Assembly: GCA_944354085.1 (NCBI GenBank)
Contig: CALVPW010000082.1
Location: 1 to 21,770, forward strand
Reading direction: 5' to 3'
DNA from: an uncultured Clostridia bacterium
GTDB taxonomy: Bacteria; Bacillota; Clostridia; Christensenellales; Borkfalkiaceae
Length of the DNA: 21,770 nt
The position numbers were made by a program, and so were the translations under genes. Below the pieces are notes generated by a model. That model did no database searches, was not told where the DNA came from, and saw nothing but the letters and a program-made list of their open reading frames with translations. The first letter of the stretch is position 1. Every line of letters begins with the position of its first letter. Below are positions 1 to 6,805 of this stretch, piece after piece.

Positions 1-175
1 CCACGAGCGCGCCGCACGTGAGGCGAAGTTTGCCCATCCCCCCGCCCAGCGGCCGCGAAAAGTTTTCCGCCTGTGCGCGGTCGAGTCCCGCCTCTTCGGC
101 GAACGCCAGCACGACGGACTGCGTGCAATTGTACCCTTCCATAAACAGCGCCTCGGCGCGTTCTGCTCTCGTCAT
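1..175 (-). CDS. C_GCAxxG_C_C family protein, 5' part only
   Basis: Only the first 58 codons are present; the gene leaves the window at the left edge. The start is the ATG at 175-173, preceded by a strong AAAGGAG ribosome site six bases upstream. The visible protein begins MTRAERAEALFMEGYNCTQS, and a Gly-rich loop (LGGGMG) leads into TCGALV. A Cys in an N-C-[ST]-Q context, followed about 35 residues later by GGGMG and a Cys-Gly-Ala run, is the signature of the C_GCAxxG_C_C family. These are small proteins with a set of conserved cysteines, thought to bind a metal or act in redox chemistry; their reaction is not established. The later cysteines of the signature lie outside the window. The family call is fairly safe, the function open. 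Confidence 0.75.
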   Translation of the reverse strand, partial: MTRAERAEALFMEGYNCTQSVVLAFAEEAGLDRAQAENFSRPLGGGMGKLRLTCGALV

Positions 176-176
176 C

Positions 177-204
177 TTGACATCTCCTTTCTTCGTGGTA
201 TAAT
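177..204 (+). promoter_or_regulatory. Consensus sigma-A promoter of the phosphopantetheinyl transferase gene
   Basis: TTGACA (177-182) and TATAAT (199-204) are separated by 16 bp. The start codon at 211 lies only six bases after the -10 box, so the predicted transcript begins at or next to the ATG. The -35 box sits just before the start codon of the divergent gene. Confidence 0.75.
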
Positions 205-210
205 AAACAT

Positions 211-699
211 ATGACAGAAATCTTTTATACGACCCGCCCCGTCCAAAGCCGCGCATTTTTGCTGCGCGTGCTCGGCATGTGCGGCGTGCGCGATACGGCG
301 ATCGTTTACGGCGCGCACGGAAAGCCCGCCTTACAAAGCAGCGCGTGCCATTTTAACCTCTCGCACAGCGGCGGTGTGACCGCCGTCGCCGTAAGCGACG
401 GGGACGTCGGGCTCGATCTCCAGCTGCGCGACAAAAAACTCCGTCCCGCGCTGCTTTCCCGCTGCACGCCCGCCGAACGGGAAGAAGACTTTTTCCGTAT
501 GTGGACGGCAAAGGAGGCATACGTAAAATTTTGCGGCGGCGCGATCGCCGCGTACCTTCCTCGGCTCGAATTTGCGGGCGGCGTTCTTTACGAAGATAAA
601 AAACCCATACCCGCACACCTTTCTTGGACGGAACTTGCAGGCTGCGTGCTGTGCGTCTGCACGCGGCAAACGCAAGAGCCGCATGTTACGGAGCTGTAA
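211..699 (+). CDS. 4'-phosphopantetheinyl transferase (Sfp superfamily)
   Basis: The enzyme moves the phosphopantetheine arm of coenzyme A onto a serine of an acyl or peptidyl carrier protein in the cytoplasm. Family motifs appear in order: GKPAL (37-41), HFNLSHSGG (47-55), VGLDLQ (66-71) and the helix FFRMWTAKEAYVKFCGG (94-110). The expected Mg ligands are Asp69 and Glu102; the third acidic position, normally Glu in a DIE motif, is Gln71 here. At 162 residues it is shorter than Sfp (about 224) and lacks much of the usual N-terminal half-domain before the GKP motif. No ribosome site precedes the ATG and the promoter abuts it, so it may be translated from a leaderless mRNA. It overlaps the convergent MBL gene by 14 bp. 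Its carrier-protein substrate cannot be told from the window; with no holo-ACP synthase gene seen here, fatty-acid ACP is one possibility. Confidence 0.85.
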   Translation: MTEIFYTTRPVQSRAFLLRVLGMCGVRDTAIVYGAHGKPALQSSACHFNLSHSGGVTAVAVSDGDVGLDLQLRDKKLRPALLSRCTPAEREEDFFRMWTAKEAYVKFCGGAIAAYLPRLEFAGGVLYEDKKPIPAHLSWTELAGCVLCVCTRQTQEPHVTEL

Positions 700-1468
700 C
701 GGGCAGATCGTACCACACGTTATATGCAGGAACGAGCGCCGCCGCCGAAGGCAGGCGCTTTTTGACTGCCGCGGGGAATTTTTTATGATCGACGAAGGTA
801 CTGACGGGCGGGAACGCGTCGTCAAAGTGATCGATCATCACGGCTTTGGGTGCGAACACGTCCAAAAAGGGCAGGATCGCGCGGTGCATGCGCGCCCTTC
901 CCTGATAGGGAAAGACAAATAAGTCGCTCCCGCGCGGGTATTCTTCCCCCGCCGCCATCCCCGCCGAACCGAGGACGGTCACGGTATGTATCCCGTCCGT
1001 GACGAGATATATGAGCACGTCTTCGGGCGGGATGGCGTACGCCTTCGCCTGCCGCAAAAGCCGCAGCGCCTGACGAAGATGCAGCCACGTCCGCGGCGAA
1101 AACAGCACCCGCGCCACCGTTTGGACGTCGAACGCGCAATGCCTGCCGCGGTACGCCGTAACGCTGAGCCCGCCGACGCGGACGGTCTCCCCCGCATGGA
1201 CGGGGCGCATCGAAGACGTGTCCGTCCCGCTGCGTTCGGCAAGGCGGATGCCGTGCGGCGAAACATAGACGGGACGGGGCAAAAAGGCGCCGATATCGGC
1301 AAAATGGTCGAGGTGGGGATGGGTGACGAACACGGCGTCCGCCCGCGCCGCTTCCGCCATGGGAAAGGGCGCGCCCCTGCCCGTGCGGCGCAAATAGGGA
1401 TCGAACAGCAGCGTCGGCCCCCCGCCGCGTACGAGCAGCGTCGCCGCACCGCACCACATGATCTCCAT
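686..1468 (-). CDS. MBL-fold metallo-hydrolase (UlaG/RomA-like)
   Basis: A 260-residue member of the metallo-beta-lactamase fold, a two-metal hydrolase family in the cytoplasm. The N-terminus (MEIMWCGAATLLVRGGGPTL) followed by LFDPYL is typical of UlaG/RomA-like members. The metal motif VTHPHLDH gives His50, His52, Asp54 and His55; later candidate ligands lie in the GRHCAFD and DHFDD segments. I chose the ATG at 1468 because GGGAGG lies six bases upstream; an open frame extends 16 codons further, but those codons cover the -10 box of the promoter. The gene has a near-perfect sigma-A promoter, so it is probably transcribed alone. Its 3' end overlaps the transferase gene tail to tail by 14 bp. 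The substrate is unknown. Confidence 0.8.
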   Translation of the reverse strand: MEIMWCGAATLLVRGGGPTLLFDPYLRRTGRGAPFPMAEAARADAVFVTHPHLDHFADIGAFLPRPVYVSPHGIRLAERSGTDTSSMRPVHAGETVRVGGLSVTAYRGRHCAFDVQTVARVLFSPRTWLHLRQALRLLRQAKAYAIPPEDVLIYLVTDGIHTVTVLGSAGMAAGEEYPRGSDLFVFPYQGRARMHRAILPFLDVFAPKAVMIDHFDDAFPPVSTFVDHKKFPAAVKKRLPSAAALVPAYNVWYDLPVTAP

Positions 1469-1487
1469 CGTCCGCCTCCCGTCCTCT

Positions 1488-1516
1488 ATTATATCCCCCG
1501 CGCGCGGCGTTGTCAA
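1488..1516 (-). promoter_or_regulatory. Consensus sigma-A promoter of the MBL-fold gene
   Basis: On the minus strand TTGACA (1516-1511) and TATAAT (1493-1488) are 17 bp apart. The predicted transcript starts near 1481, leaving a leader of only about 13 bases that is almost entirely ribosome site. Confidence 0.8.
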
Positions 1517-1536
1517 CCCCGAACTTTTTGATCGGC

Positions 1537-1568
1537 AAAACGGGAGGGGCGCATGCCCCTCCCGTTTT
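1537..1568 (-). terminator. Intrinsic terminator of the ferritin-like gene
   Basis: A perfect 10-bp GC-rich stem (1541-1550 with 1555-1564) closes a four-base loop and is flanked by AAAA on one side and TTTT on the other. It lies 22 bases beyond the stop codon of the minus-strand gene ending at 1590. Because both flanks are symmetrical it could also work in the plus direction, though no plus-strand gene reaches it. Confidence 0.75.
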
Positions 1569-1589
1569 GTCGGATATTGATAAGCGCCC

Positions 1590-2837
1590 TCACGCGCCCT
1601 TCACCCGTCCCACGTCGGTATTGTCGCGGCGGCGGTCGGAAAGCGCGCGGACGGGATGCTCCTTGCCCATAAGGCGGTAGTCCTGTCCCATATGCGCGAT
1701 GGCTTTTTCGATGACGGTATGCGTGCCCGCCGCCTCGATGCTGCCGTGCACGCGCGCGTTGTACGCAAAATAACGGAAGCCGTCGGGCAGCTTTTCGAGC
1801 TCGGCAAAGCCCTCCTCCACGCCCGTGAGGCGCACGCTTTTGAGCACCTCGCGGATATATGCCTTTTGCGGACGGAATCGGAGCAGCGCGGGGAATTCGC
1901 CGCCTTCGGGGAGCACCTGCTGCCATTCTTTCCCGCCGTATTCTTTGAGCAGGCGCGCCGCCTCGTGCAGATGCGCGACCTCCTCCAAAAAGTGCATCTC
2001 CCATATCTTTTTGATGCGGGCGTCCGTCTCGTCCTCGTAGCACGAATAATAGAGATAGCATTCGGTATATTCGTTCATGAGGAGCTGCTCCCACTCGCTC
2101 GCGCAGGGATCTTTGAGGCACCCGTACCCCGTCACGTGCTGCTCTTCGATCATGGCGATCTCGTTATACAGCTGCCGCCCGAGCGGCGAAGCGTACAAAT
2201 TTCCCACGTTCATATAAAAATTCATCGTTTGCTGTTCCGCCGCCGTGATGATGTTCACGTTGAGCTTCGTCTTTAAGGGATTGAGGTAGTTGTTCATATA
2301 AAAATTCACGTCGTCGAAGGGATGGCGATACTCCGCAACGGTGGGACGGCCCGGCATGATCTCGGTATAATCGCCGACGAGCCGCGCGGGATCGCCGCCT
2401 TTTTCGAGCTCCATGAGGTCGGCGTAGCGGTACAGATGATCGAAATCCTCCAAAAGCGCGAATTCGAGCTGCTGTTTGACGTAGCCGTTCTGCTCGGTCA
2501 CGGCAAGGTTCGCCGTCAGGTCGACGGCGAGCTGTTCGTAGCCGATGGTGTGTTCCAAAATGCTCTCGTCGGCGGGTTTTAAGGACGCGACGCGCTTTTG
2601 CTGGAGCTGTTCTCCCCGCCGCATATACGCGAGGCGGCGGCGCACGTCGTTGTTGGGGCACATCCGCGTGATGGCGTGCGAGAGCCGCACAGACTCGAAT
2701 TCCGTGCCCGACATCAAAATGACGCGCAGCCGCGTATACGGGTCCACCGCGTTCTTATCGTACGCTTTTACGAGCACCTTTTTCCAATCGGTAAAAATTT
2801 TGTCCGCTTTCTGCGGTTTGAGCTGAAAAGGATCCAT
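1590..2837 (-). CDS. Ferritin-like domain protein, probable diiron site
   Basis: A 415-residue, largely helical protein without signal peptide or membrane segments. The spacing of acidic and histidine residues suggests a four-helix diiron bundle: Glu201 (ITAAEQQTMNFYMN), Glu231-x-x-His234 (MIEEQH), Glu256 (LLMNEYTECYLYY) and Glu286-x-x-His289 (LEEVAHLH), with 30 residues between the partners of each helix pair. A further EDFDH motif (130-134) lies in a preceding helical segment, so an extra half-bundle may be present. The start ATG at 2837 has AGGAGG seven bases upstream. It has its own terminator and faces away from mtnN across a 105-bp spacer. Ferritin-like proteins handle iron, oxygen or peroxide; the role of this subgroup is not known to me, and the family call rests on motif spacing alone. 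Confidence 0.65.
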   Translation of the reverse strand: MDPFQLKPQKADKIFTDWKKVLVKAYDKNAVDPYTRLRVILMSGTEFESVRLSHAITRMCPNNDVRRRLAYMRRGEQLQQKRVASLKPADESILEHTIGYEQLAVDLTANLAVTEQNGYVKQQLEFALLEDFDHLYRYADLMELEKGGDPARLVGDYTEIMPGRPTVAEYRHPFDDVNFYMNNYLNPLKTKLNVNIITAAEQQTMNFYMNVGNLYASPLGRQLYNEIAMIEEQHVTGYGCLKDPCASEWEQLLMNEYTECYLYYSCYEDETDARIKKIWEMHFLEEVAHLHEAARLLKEYGGKEWQQVLPEGGEFPALLRFRPQKAYIREVLKSVRLTGVEEGFAELEKLPDGFRYFAYNARVHGSIEAAGTHTVIEKAIAHMGQDYRLMGKEHPVRALSDRRRDNTDVGRVKGA

Positions 2838-2887
2838 GCTCACCTCCTCTCTTTTTATTCCCCTTCCCAAAAGCTTTATGCAATCGT

Positions 2888-2916
2888 TTGCAAAACACGC
2901 AAAAACTTGTTATACT
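2888..2916 (+). promoter_or_regulatory. Sigma-A promoter of the mtnN-luxS-ung operon
   Basis: TTGCAA (2888-2893) and TATACT (2911-2916) are 17 bp apart. The predicted start near 2923 leaves a leader of about 20 bases containing GGGAGG, too short for a SAM or SAH riboswitch. Confidence 0.7.
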
Positions 2917-2942
2917 ATAAGAAAGCATTTTGGGAGGCGGAC

Positions 2943-3599
2943 ATGATCGGCGTCGTCGTAGCCATGGACAGCGAGGCAACCGCATTGCTCTCGCAAACGG
3001 ACATCGAGAACATCCTCACCGTGTACGGAAAACCCGTATACGAGGGCAAAGCATTCGGAAAAGAGGTGCGCATCTGCGTATGCGGCGTGGGAAAAGTCAA
3101 CGCCGCCGCGGGCACCTGCGCCGTGCTCGCGCTCGGCGCGGACGTGGTGCTCAACTTCGGCGTGGCGGGAGGCCTGCACGCCAAAACGCAGCTGACGGAA
3201 CTTTATCTCATCGAGAAAGCCGTTGAATACGATTTCGACCTCACGCAGCTCAACGGCGGCGCGGTCGGCACGCTGGACGGCGAAACGGAGAACTTTTTGC
3301 CTCTTTTCGTCCCCGACGCGCTCGATTTCCCCCGCAGGGCGCTCGCCTCGGGCGATCGCTTCAACGATTCCGCCGACGATCACGCGCTGTTGCTCGCGCT
3401 CGGCGCGGACATCCGCGACATGGAGGGCGCCGCCATTGCGCAGGTGTGCAAATACGCGGGCGTCCCCCTCGTCTCCGTCAAAGCCGTCTCCGACGTATAC
3501 GGCGCAGGCAGCACCACCGAACAATATCAAAAGAATCTTGCGCGCGCCATGCTCAACGTAAAGGCGTATATGGGCGAGATCTTCGCCGCGCTCGACTGA
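2943..3599 (+). CDS. mtnN: 5'-methylthioadenosine/S-adenosylhomocysteine nucleosidase
   Basis: Cleaves adenine from S-adenosylhomocysteine, methylthioadenosine and 5'-deoxyadenosine. This relieves product inhibition of methyltransferases and radical-SAM enzymes and supplies S-ribosylhomocysteine to LuxS. At 218 residues it is close to the usual length (about 230). Family motifs are in order: MIGVVVAMDSE (1-11, with the catalytic Glu at 11), GVGKVNAA (48-55), NFGVAGGL (71-78), ASGDRF (135-140), DMEGAAIAQVC (159-169, ribose-binding Glu161) and VSVKAVSD (177-184, general acid Asp184). The start at 2943 follows GGGAGG. It is the first gene of an operon: luxS begins ten bases after its stop. All key residues are present. 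Confidence 0.95.
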   Translation: MIGVVVAMDSEATALLSQTDIENILTVYGKPVYEGKAFGKEVRICVCGVGKVNAAAGTCAVLALGADVVLNFGVAGGLHAKTQLTELYLIEKAVEYDFDLTQLNGGAVGTLDGETENFLPLFVPDALDFPRRALASGDRFNDSADDHALLLALGADIRDMEGAAIAQVCKYAGVPLVSVKAVSDVYGAGSTTEQYQKNLARAMLNVKAYMGEIFAALD

Positions 3600-3609
3600 G
3601 GAGACCGTC

Positions 3610-4038
3610 ATGGAAAAGATCGCTTCCTTTCAAAAAGATCACGATACGCTCGCCGTCGGGCTGCACGCGCAGACGGATGCGAACGCGGTCACGACGTTCG
3701 ATCTGCGCCTGAAAAAACCCAATGCGGGCGACTATATCTCGCCCAAGGCGCTGCATTCCATCGAACACATGCTGGCGACGGTGCTGCGCAACAGCGCCAA
3801 AAAGCAGGATATCTTGTACTTTGGTCCCATGGGCTGCCGCACGGGATTTTATCTTTTGACGGTGCGCCTTGACTACCGCGAGGTGCTCGCGCTGCTCAAA
3901 GAGAGCATTGCCGCGGCGCTCACGCTCGAAGAAGTCCCCGGGAACAAGCGCGAGGAATGCGGCAACTACCTCGAACACGACCTTGCGGGCGCAAAGCGCG
4001 AGCTCAAAGCCTATCTTGCCGTTTTGGAGGCGTTATGA
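3610..4038 (+). CDS. luxS: S-ribosylhomocysteine lyase, AI-2 synthesis
   Basis: Splits S-ribosylhomocysteine into homocysteine and DPD, which cyclises into the AI-2 signal. The zinc ligands are visible: His49 and His53 in LHSIEHMLAT and Cys117 in EECGNY. The catalytic Cys76 lies in the invariant FGPMGCRTGFYL segment, and His11 matches the conserved N-terminal His. At 142 residues it is slightly shorter than most LuxS proteins (150-170), with the C-terminal tail trimmed. It follows mtnN by ten bases with a GAGGAG ribosome site, so the two steps of SAH recycling are made from one message. Its stop overlaps the start of ung (ATGA). Whether AI-2 serves as a signal here or is only a by-product cannot be read from the window; no LuxR, Lsr or LuxP homologue is nearby. 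Confidence 0.96.
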   Translation: MEKIASFQKDHDTLAVGLHAQTDANAVTTFDLRLKKPNAGDYISPKALHSIEHMLATVLRNSAKKQDILYFGPMGCRTGFYLLTVRLDYREVLALLKESIAAALTLEEVPGNKREECGNYLEHDLAGAKRELKAYLAVLEAL

Positions 4039-4703
4039 TCGATCTGGGAGATTGGAAGGAGCCGCTCGCGCCCCTCTTTCGTGACGAACGCTACCAAAAG
4101 ATCCGCGCCTTCCTCATCGAGGAATACCGCAGCCATACGGTATATCCCGATATGTACGACATCTTCAACTGCTTCCGTTACACCCCCTACCGCAGCGTGA
4201 AAGCGGTGCTGCTGGGGCAGGACCCCTACCATAACGAGGGGCAGGCGCACGGGCTGTGTTTTTCCGTCCGCGAAGGCGTCCCCAAGCCCCCTTCCCTCGA
4301 AAATATGATGAAGGAACTGCAAGCCGATCTGGGCTGCCCGCCCGCACGTTCGGGCGATCTCACCAAATGGGCAAAGGAGGGCGTGCTGCTCATGAACACC
4401 GCGCTCACGGTACGGGCGCATCAGGCAAACTCGCACGCAAGCTGCGGCTGGAGCTGGTTCACGGACGCCGTCATCTCCCTGTTGAGCGAACAAAAGGAAC
4501 ACCTCGTCTTTTTGCTGTGGGGCGGCAACGCCCGCAAAAAAAAGGCACTCATCGATACGCAGAAGCACCTCGTGCTCGAATGCGCGCATCCGTCCCCGCT
4601 CTCGGCATACAACGGCTTTTTCGGATGCCGCCACTTTTCCAAGACCAACGACTATCTTGCGGCGCACGGCATCGCGCCCATCGACTGGGATCTGAACGAC
4701 TGA
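4035..4703 (+). CDS. ung: Uracil-DNA glycosylase, family 1
   Basis: Removes uracil from DNA arising by cytosine deamination or dUTP incorporation, the first step of base-excision repair. The 222 residues carry the family-1 motifs: GQDPYHNEGQAHGLCFS (61-77, water-activating Asp63), NTALTVRAHQANSHA (121-135), LLWGGNAR (160-167) and HPSPLSAYNGFFGCRHFSKTN (185-205, catalytic His185 and the DNA-intercalating loop). The start ATG at 4035 overlaps the luxS stop by four bases, with GGAGG upstream inside luxS, so translation is probably coupled. Length and motifs are standard. Its place in a SAH-recycling operon has no obvious biochemical reason. Confidence 0.96.
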   Translation: MIDLGDWKEPLAPLFRDERYQKIRAFLIEEYRSHTVYPDMYDIFNCFRYTPYRSVKAVLLGQDPYHNEGQAHGLCFSVREGVPKPPSLENMMKELQADLGCPPARSGDLTKWAKEGVLLMNTALTVRAHQANSHASCGWSWFTDAVISLLSEQKEHLVFLLWGGNARKKKALIDTQKHLVLECAHPSPLSAYNGFFGCRHFSKTNDYLAAHGIAPIDWDLND

Positions 4704-4728
4704 CCGCCGCGCGCGGAAAGGAGCTTTT

Positions 4729-5934
4729 ATGAAATACATTGTCATCCTCGGCGACGGCATGGCGGGATATCCCCTGCCCGAACGCGGGAACAAGACCTGC
4801 CTGCAGCTCGCCGAAACCCCCTTTTTTGACGCGCTCGCCAAAAAGAGCGTGGTCGGGCGCATGAAGACGGTGCCCGACGGCTTTGCCCCCGGGAGCGACG
4901 TTGCCAACCTTGCGGTGATGGGATACGATCCCGCCGAATACTATACGGGGCGCTCCCCGCTGGAAGCCGCATCCATCGGCATCCCCTTAAAGGATACCGA
5001 CGTGACGCTCCGCTGCAACCTCGTCACCCTCTCCGACGACGAGCCCTACGAGAAAAAGCGCATGCTCGACTACTCCGCGGGAGAGATCTCCACCGCGGAG
5101 GCAAAAACGCTTATTTCCGCCCTCAAAGAGGCGCTCGACGCGCCGCCTTTCACGCTGTACGCGGGCATCTCCTACCGCCACTGCCTCGTCGTCGGACACG
5201 GCAGGACGGGGCATACGTTCACGCCCCCGCACGATATCTCCGACCGCACGATCGAAAGCTATCTTCCCAAAGGCGAGGGGAGCGAGGCGTTCCTGCGCTT
5301 TATGAAGCGCGCGCACGAGATCTTGCGCGATCACCCCGTCAACCGCGCGCGGCTGGCGGCGGGCAAGCGCCCTGCGAACGCCGCTTGGCTGTGGGGCGAA
5401 GGCACCAAACCCCTCCTCACCCCCTTTGAGACGCTGTACCGCAAAAAGGGCGGCGTCATCTCGGCGGTCGACCTCGTCAAAGGGATCGGCATCCTGGCGG
5501 GGATGCGCGTCATCGAAGTCGCGGGCGCGACGGGCAATTGGGATACCAACTTTGCGGGAAAGGCGCAGGCGGTGGCGGACGCGCTCCTTGGCGGACTGGA
5601 CTTTATATACGTGCACATGGAAGCCCCCGACGAGTGCGGCCATCACGGCGATATCGCCCGCAAGATCTACTCCATCGAACAGGTCGACTTCGTGGCGCGC
5701 TCGATCGCCCGACGGCTCACGGAGGCGCACGAGCCCTTCCGCATGCTCGTCTGCCCCGATCATCCCACGCCCATCGCCTTAAAGACGCATACCGCCGACC
5801 CGGTGCCCTTTTTGCTGTATAAAAGCGACAAAGAAACAGGCAACGGCTGCAGCGTGTACGACGAGGCGTCGGCTGCCGCCACGGGGCTGTGCGTACCGCG
5901 CGCCTGCGAGCTCATGCGCGCCTTCCTGCAATAA
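4729..5934 (+). CDS. Cofactor-independent phosphoglycerate mutase family protein (ApgM-type; possible homoserine kinase)
   Basis: A 401-residue alkaline-phosphatase-superfamily enzyme. The metal- and phosphate-binding residues are intact: GDGM (8-11), the catalytic Ser in PGSDVANLAVMGYDP (54-68), the HMEAPDECGHHGD segment and the late PDHPTPI and KTHTADPVPF histidines. This is the archaeal ApgM type rather than the 510-residue bacterial GpmI. Bacterial members of about 400 residues beginning MKYIVILGDGMAG belong to a subfamily (TIGR02535) proposed to be an alternative homoserine kinase because it sits with threonine-synthesis genes elsewhere. The window has no threonine genes. It is 25 bases after ung with a GGAAAGGAG ribosome site, so it is probably the last gene of the mtnN operon. 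No clear intrinsic terminator follows; an A/T-rich stretch lies at 5934-5955. Confidence 0.85.
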   Translation: MKYIVILGDGMAGYPLPERGNKTCLQLAETPFFDALAKKSVVGRMKTVPDGFAPGSDVANLAVMGYDPAEYYTGRSPLEAASIGIPLKDTDVTLRCNLVTLSDDEPYEKKRMLDYSAGEISTAEAKTLISALKEALDAPPFTLYAGISYRHCLVVGHGRTGHTFTPPHDISDRTIESYLPKGEGSEAFLRFMKRAHEILRDHPVNRARLAAGKRPANAAWLWGEGTKPLLTPFETLYRKKGGVISAVDLVKGIGILAGMRVIEVAGATGNWDTNFAGKAQAVADALLGGLDFIYVHMEAPDECGHHGDIARKIYSIEQVDFVARSIARRLTEAHEPFRMLVCPDHPTPIALKTHTADPVPFLLYKSDKETGNGCSVYDEASAAATGLCVPRACELMRAFLQ

Positions 5935-5973
5935 AAAAATTTTGTATTTTTTTGAAAAACCCCCTTCCGCCGC

Positions 5974-6002
5974 TTGCTATTTGTAAATAGTTATACTATA
6001 CT
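5974..6002 (+). promoter_or_regulatory. Sigma-A promoter with overlapping palindromes
   Basis: TTGCTA (5974-5979) and TATACT (5997-6002) are 17 bp apart, followed by a leader of about 23 bases to the start at 6032. Two inverted repeats overlap it: 5977-5990 (CTATTT-gt-AAATAG, perfect) in the spacer, and 5993-6010 (ATACTA six bases TAGTAT) over the -10 box and start site. They are placed where a repressor would bind. Confidence 0.65.
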
Positions 6003-6031
6003 AATAGTATCAAATGGTCGGGGTGATCTGT

Positions 6032-6805
6032 ATGAAGGAATTTACAGAGGAAATGTACGCCGAGCGCCAGAACGTGCTCGACATCGAGAAATGGCTCGCC
6101 AGCGAGAGCGCGGGCTACGATCTGTGCGGCTCGTTCGCCTATTGCGCCCGCTGCGATAAGTCGGAAACGCATCCCTGCGCCCGCGCCGAGGCGCGCTGCG
6201 CGGAGGAGACGCAAAAAGAAGAACAGGCGTTCGAAGAGGAACTCGAAACGCTCGAAACGCCCGCCGAAGCACCCGAAGAAACGCAGCCCGAAGAAGCTGC
6301 CGAAGCGCCCGCGGGATACGAGCTCGTCACGCGGTACCGCCGTTCGTTCAAATCCCGCCTTATCCAGAACGAGAAGATGCAGGATTTTTACACGGAGATC
6401 CGCAACGCGCTCTCCGAACTCGCCGATCTGCACTCCCGCGTGAGCCAGGCTTGCGAAAACTTCCGTTTCCACGGCGACCGCATCGCGCGGCTGTCCATCG
6501 GCGGAAAGACGCTCACCTTGTATCTTGCGCTCGATCCCGCGGCGTACGAGGATACCAAATACCGCTACGAGGACGTATCCGACCGTAAAACGTATGCCGA
6601 AACGCCCATGAAGGTGCGCATCACGAGCAAGCGCATGGTCAAATACGCAAAGGAGCTCATCGCCGACCTTGCCGAAAAGCACGGCGTGACCGTCGTCGGG
6701 CATATCCCCATGGATTATCACGCGCCCTACGAAGAGGACGCGGCACTCATCAAAAAAGGTCTCATCAAGCCCTATCAGGTGCTCGTCAAGAAAAAGAAGA
6801 AGTAA
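6032..6805 (+). CDS. Unknown protein: Cys-rich N-terminus plus a domain shared with the 17741-19288 gene
   Basis: I do not recognise a named family. The 257 residues fall into three parts. Residues 1-56 carry five cysteines (32, 38, 41, 49, 56) that could bind a metal. Residues 57-95 are an acidic Glu/Ala/Pro linker. Residues 101-246 form a compact domain that also ends the minus-strand protein at 17741-19288; both share RSFK, an FY pair, GKTL-x-LY-x-AL-x-P, TPM and GLIK in the same order. The end is a run of lysines. No signal peptide or membrane segment is seen. The start ATG at 6032 is preceded by GGGGTGAT, complementary to the 16S tail; an ATG 18 bases upstream lacks this. It has its own promoter and terminator, so it is probably monocistronic. 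Confidence 0.8.
   Translation: MKEFTEEMYAERQNVLDIEKWLASESAGYDLCGSFAYCARCDKSETHPCARAEARCAEETQKEEQAFEEELETLETPAEAPEETQPEEAAEAPAGYELVTRYRRSFKSRLIQNEKMQDFYTEIRNALSELADLHSRVSQACENFRFHGDRIARLSIGGKTLTLYLALDPAAYEDTKYRYEDVSDRKTYAETPMKVRITSKRMVKYAKELIADLAEKHGVTVVGHIPMDYHAPYEEDAALIKKGLIKPYQVLVKKKKK

Noticed and set aside
2838..2930. Minus-strand promoter for the ferritin-like gene
   Set aside because: Only poor pairs such as TTGCGT with CATAAA or TTGCAT with AATAAA at odd spacing are visible; I could not choose one.
2838..2942. SAM or SAH riboswitch before mtnN-luxS
   Set aside because: The promoter leaves only about 20 bases of leader, most of it ribosome site. There is no room for an aptamer.
5934..5956. 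A/T-rich inverted stretch after the ApgM-type gene as a terminator
   Set aside because: Only A-U pairing is possible and no GC stem precedes the Ts, so it is unlikely to terminate efficiently.
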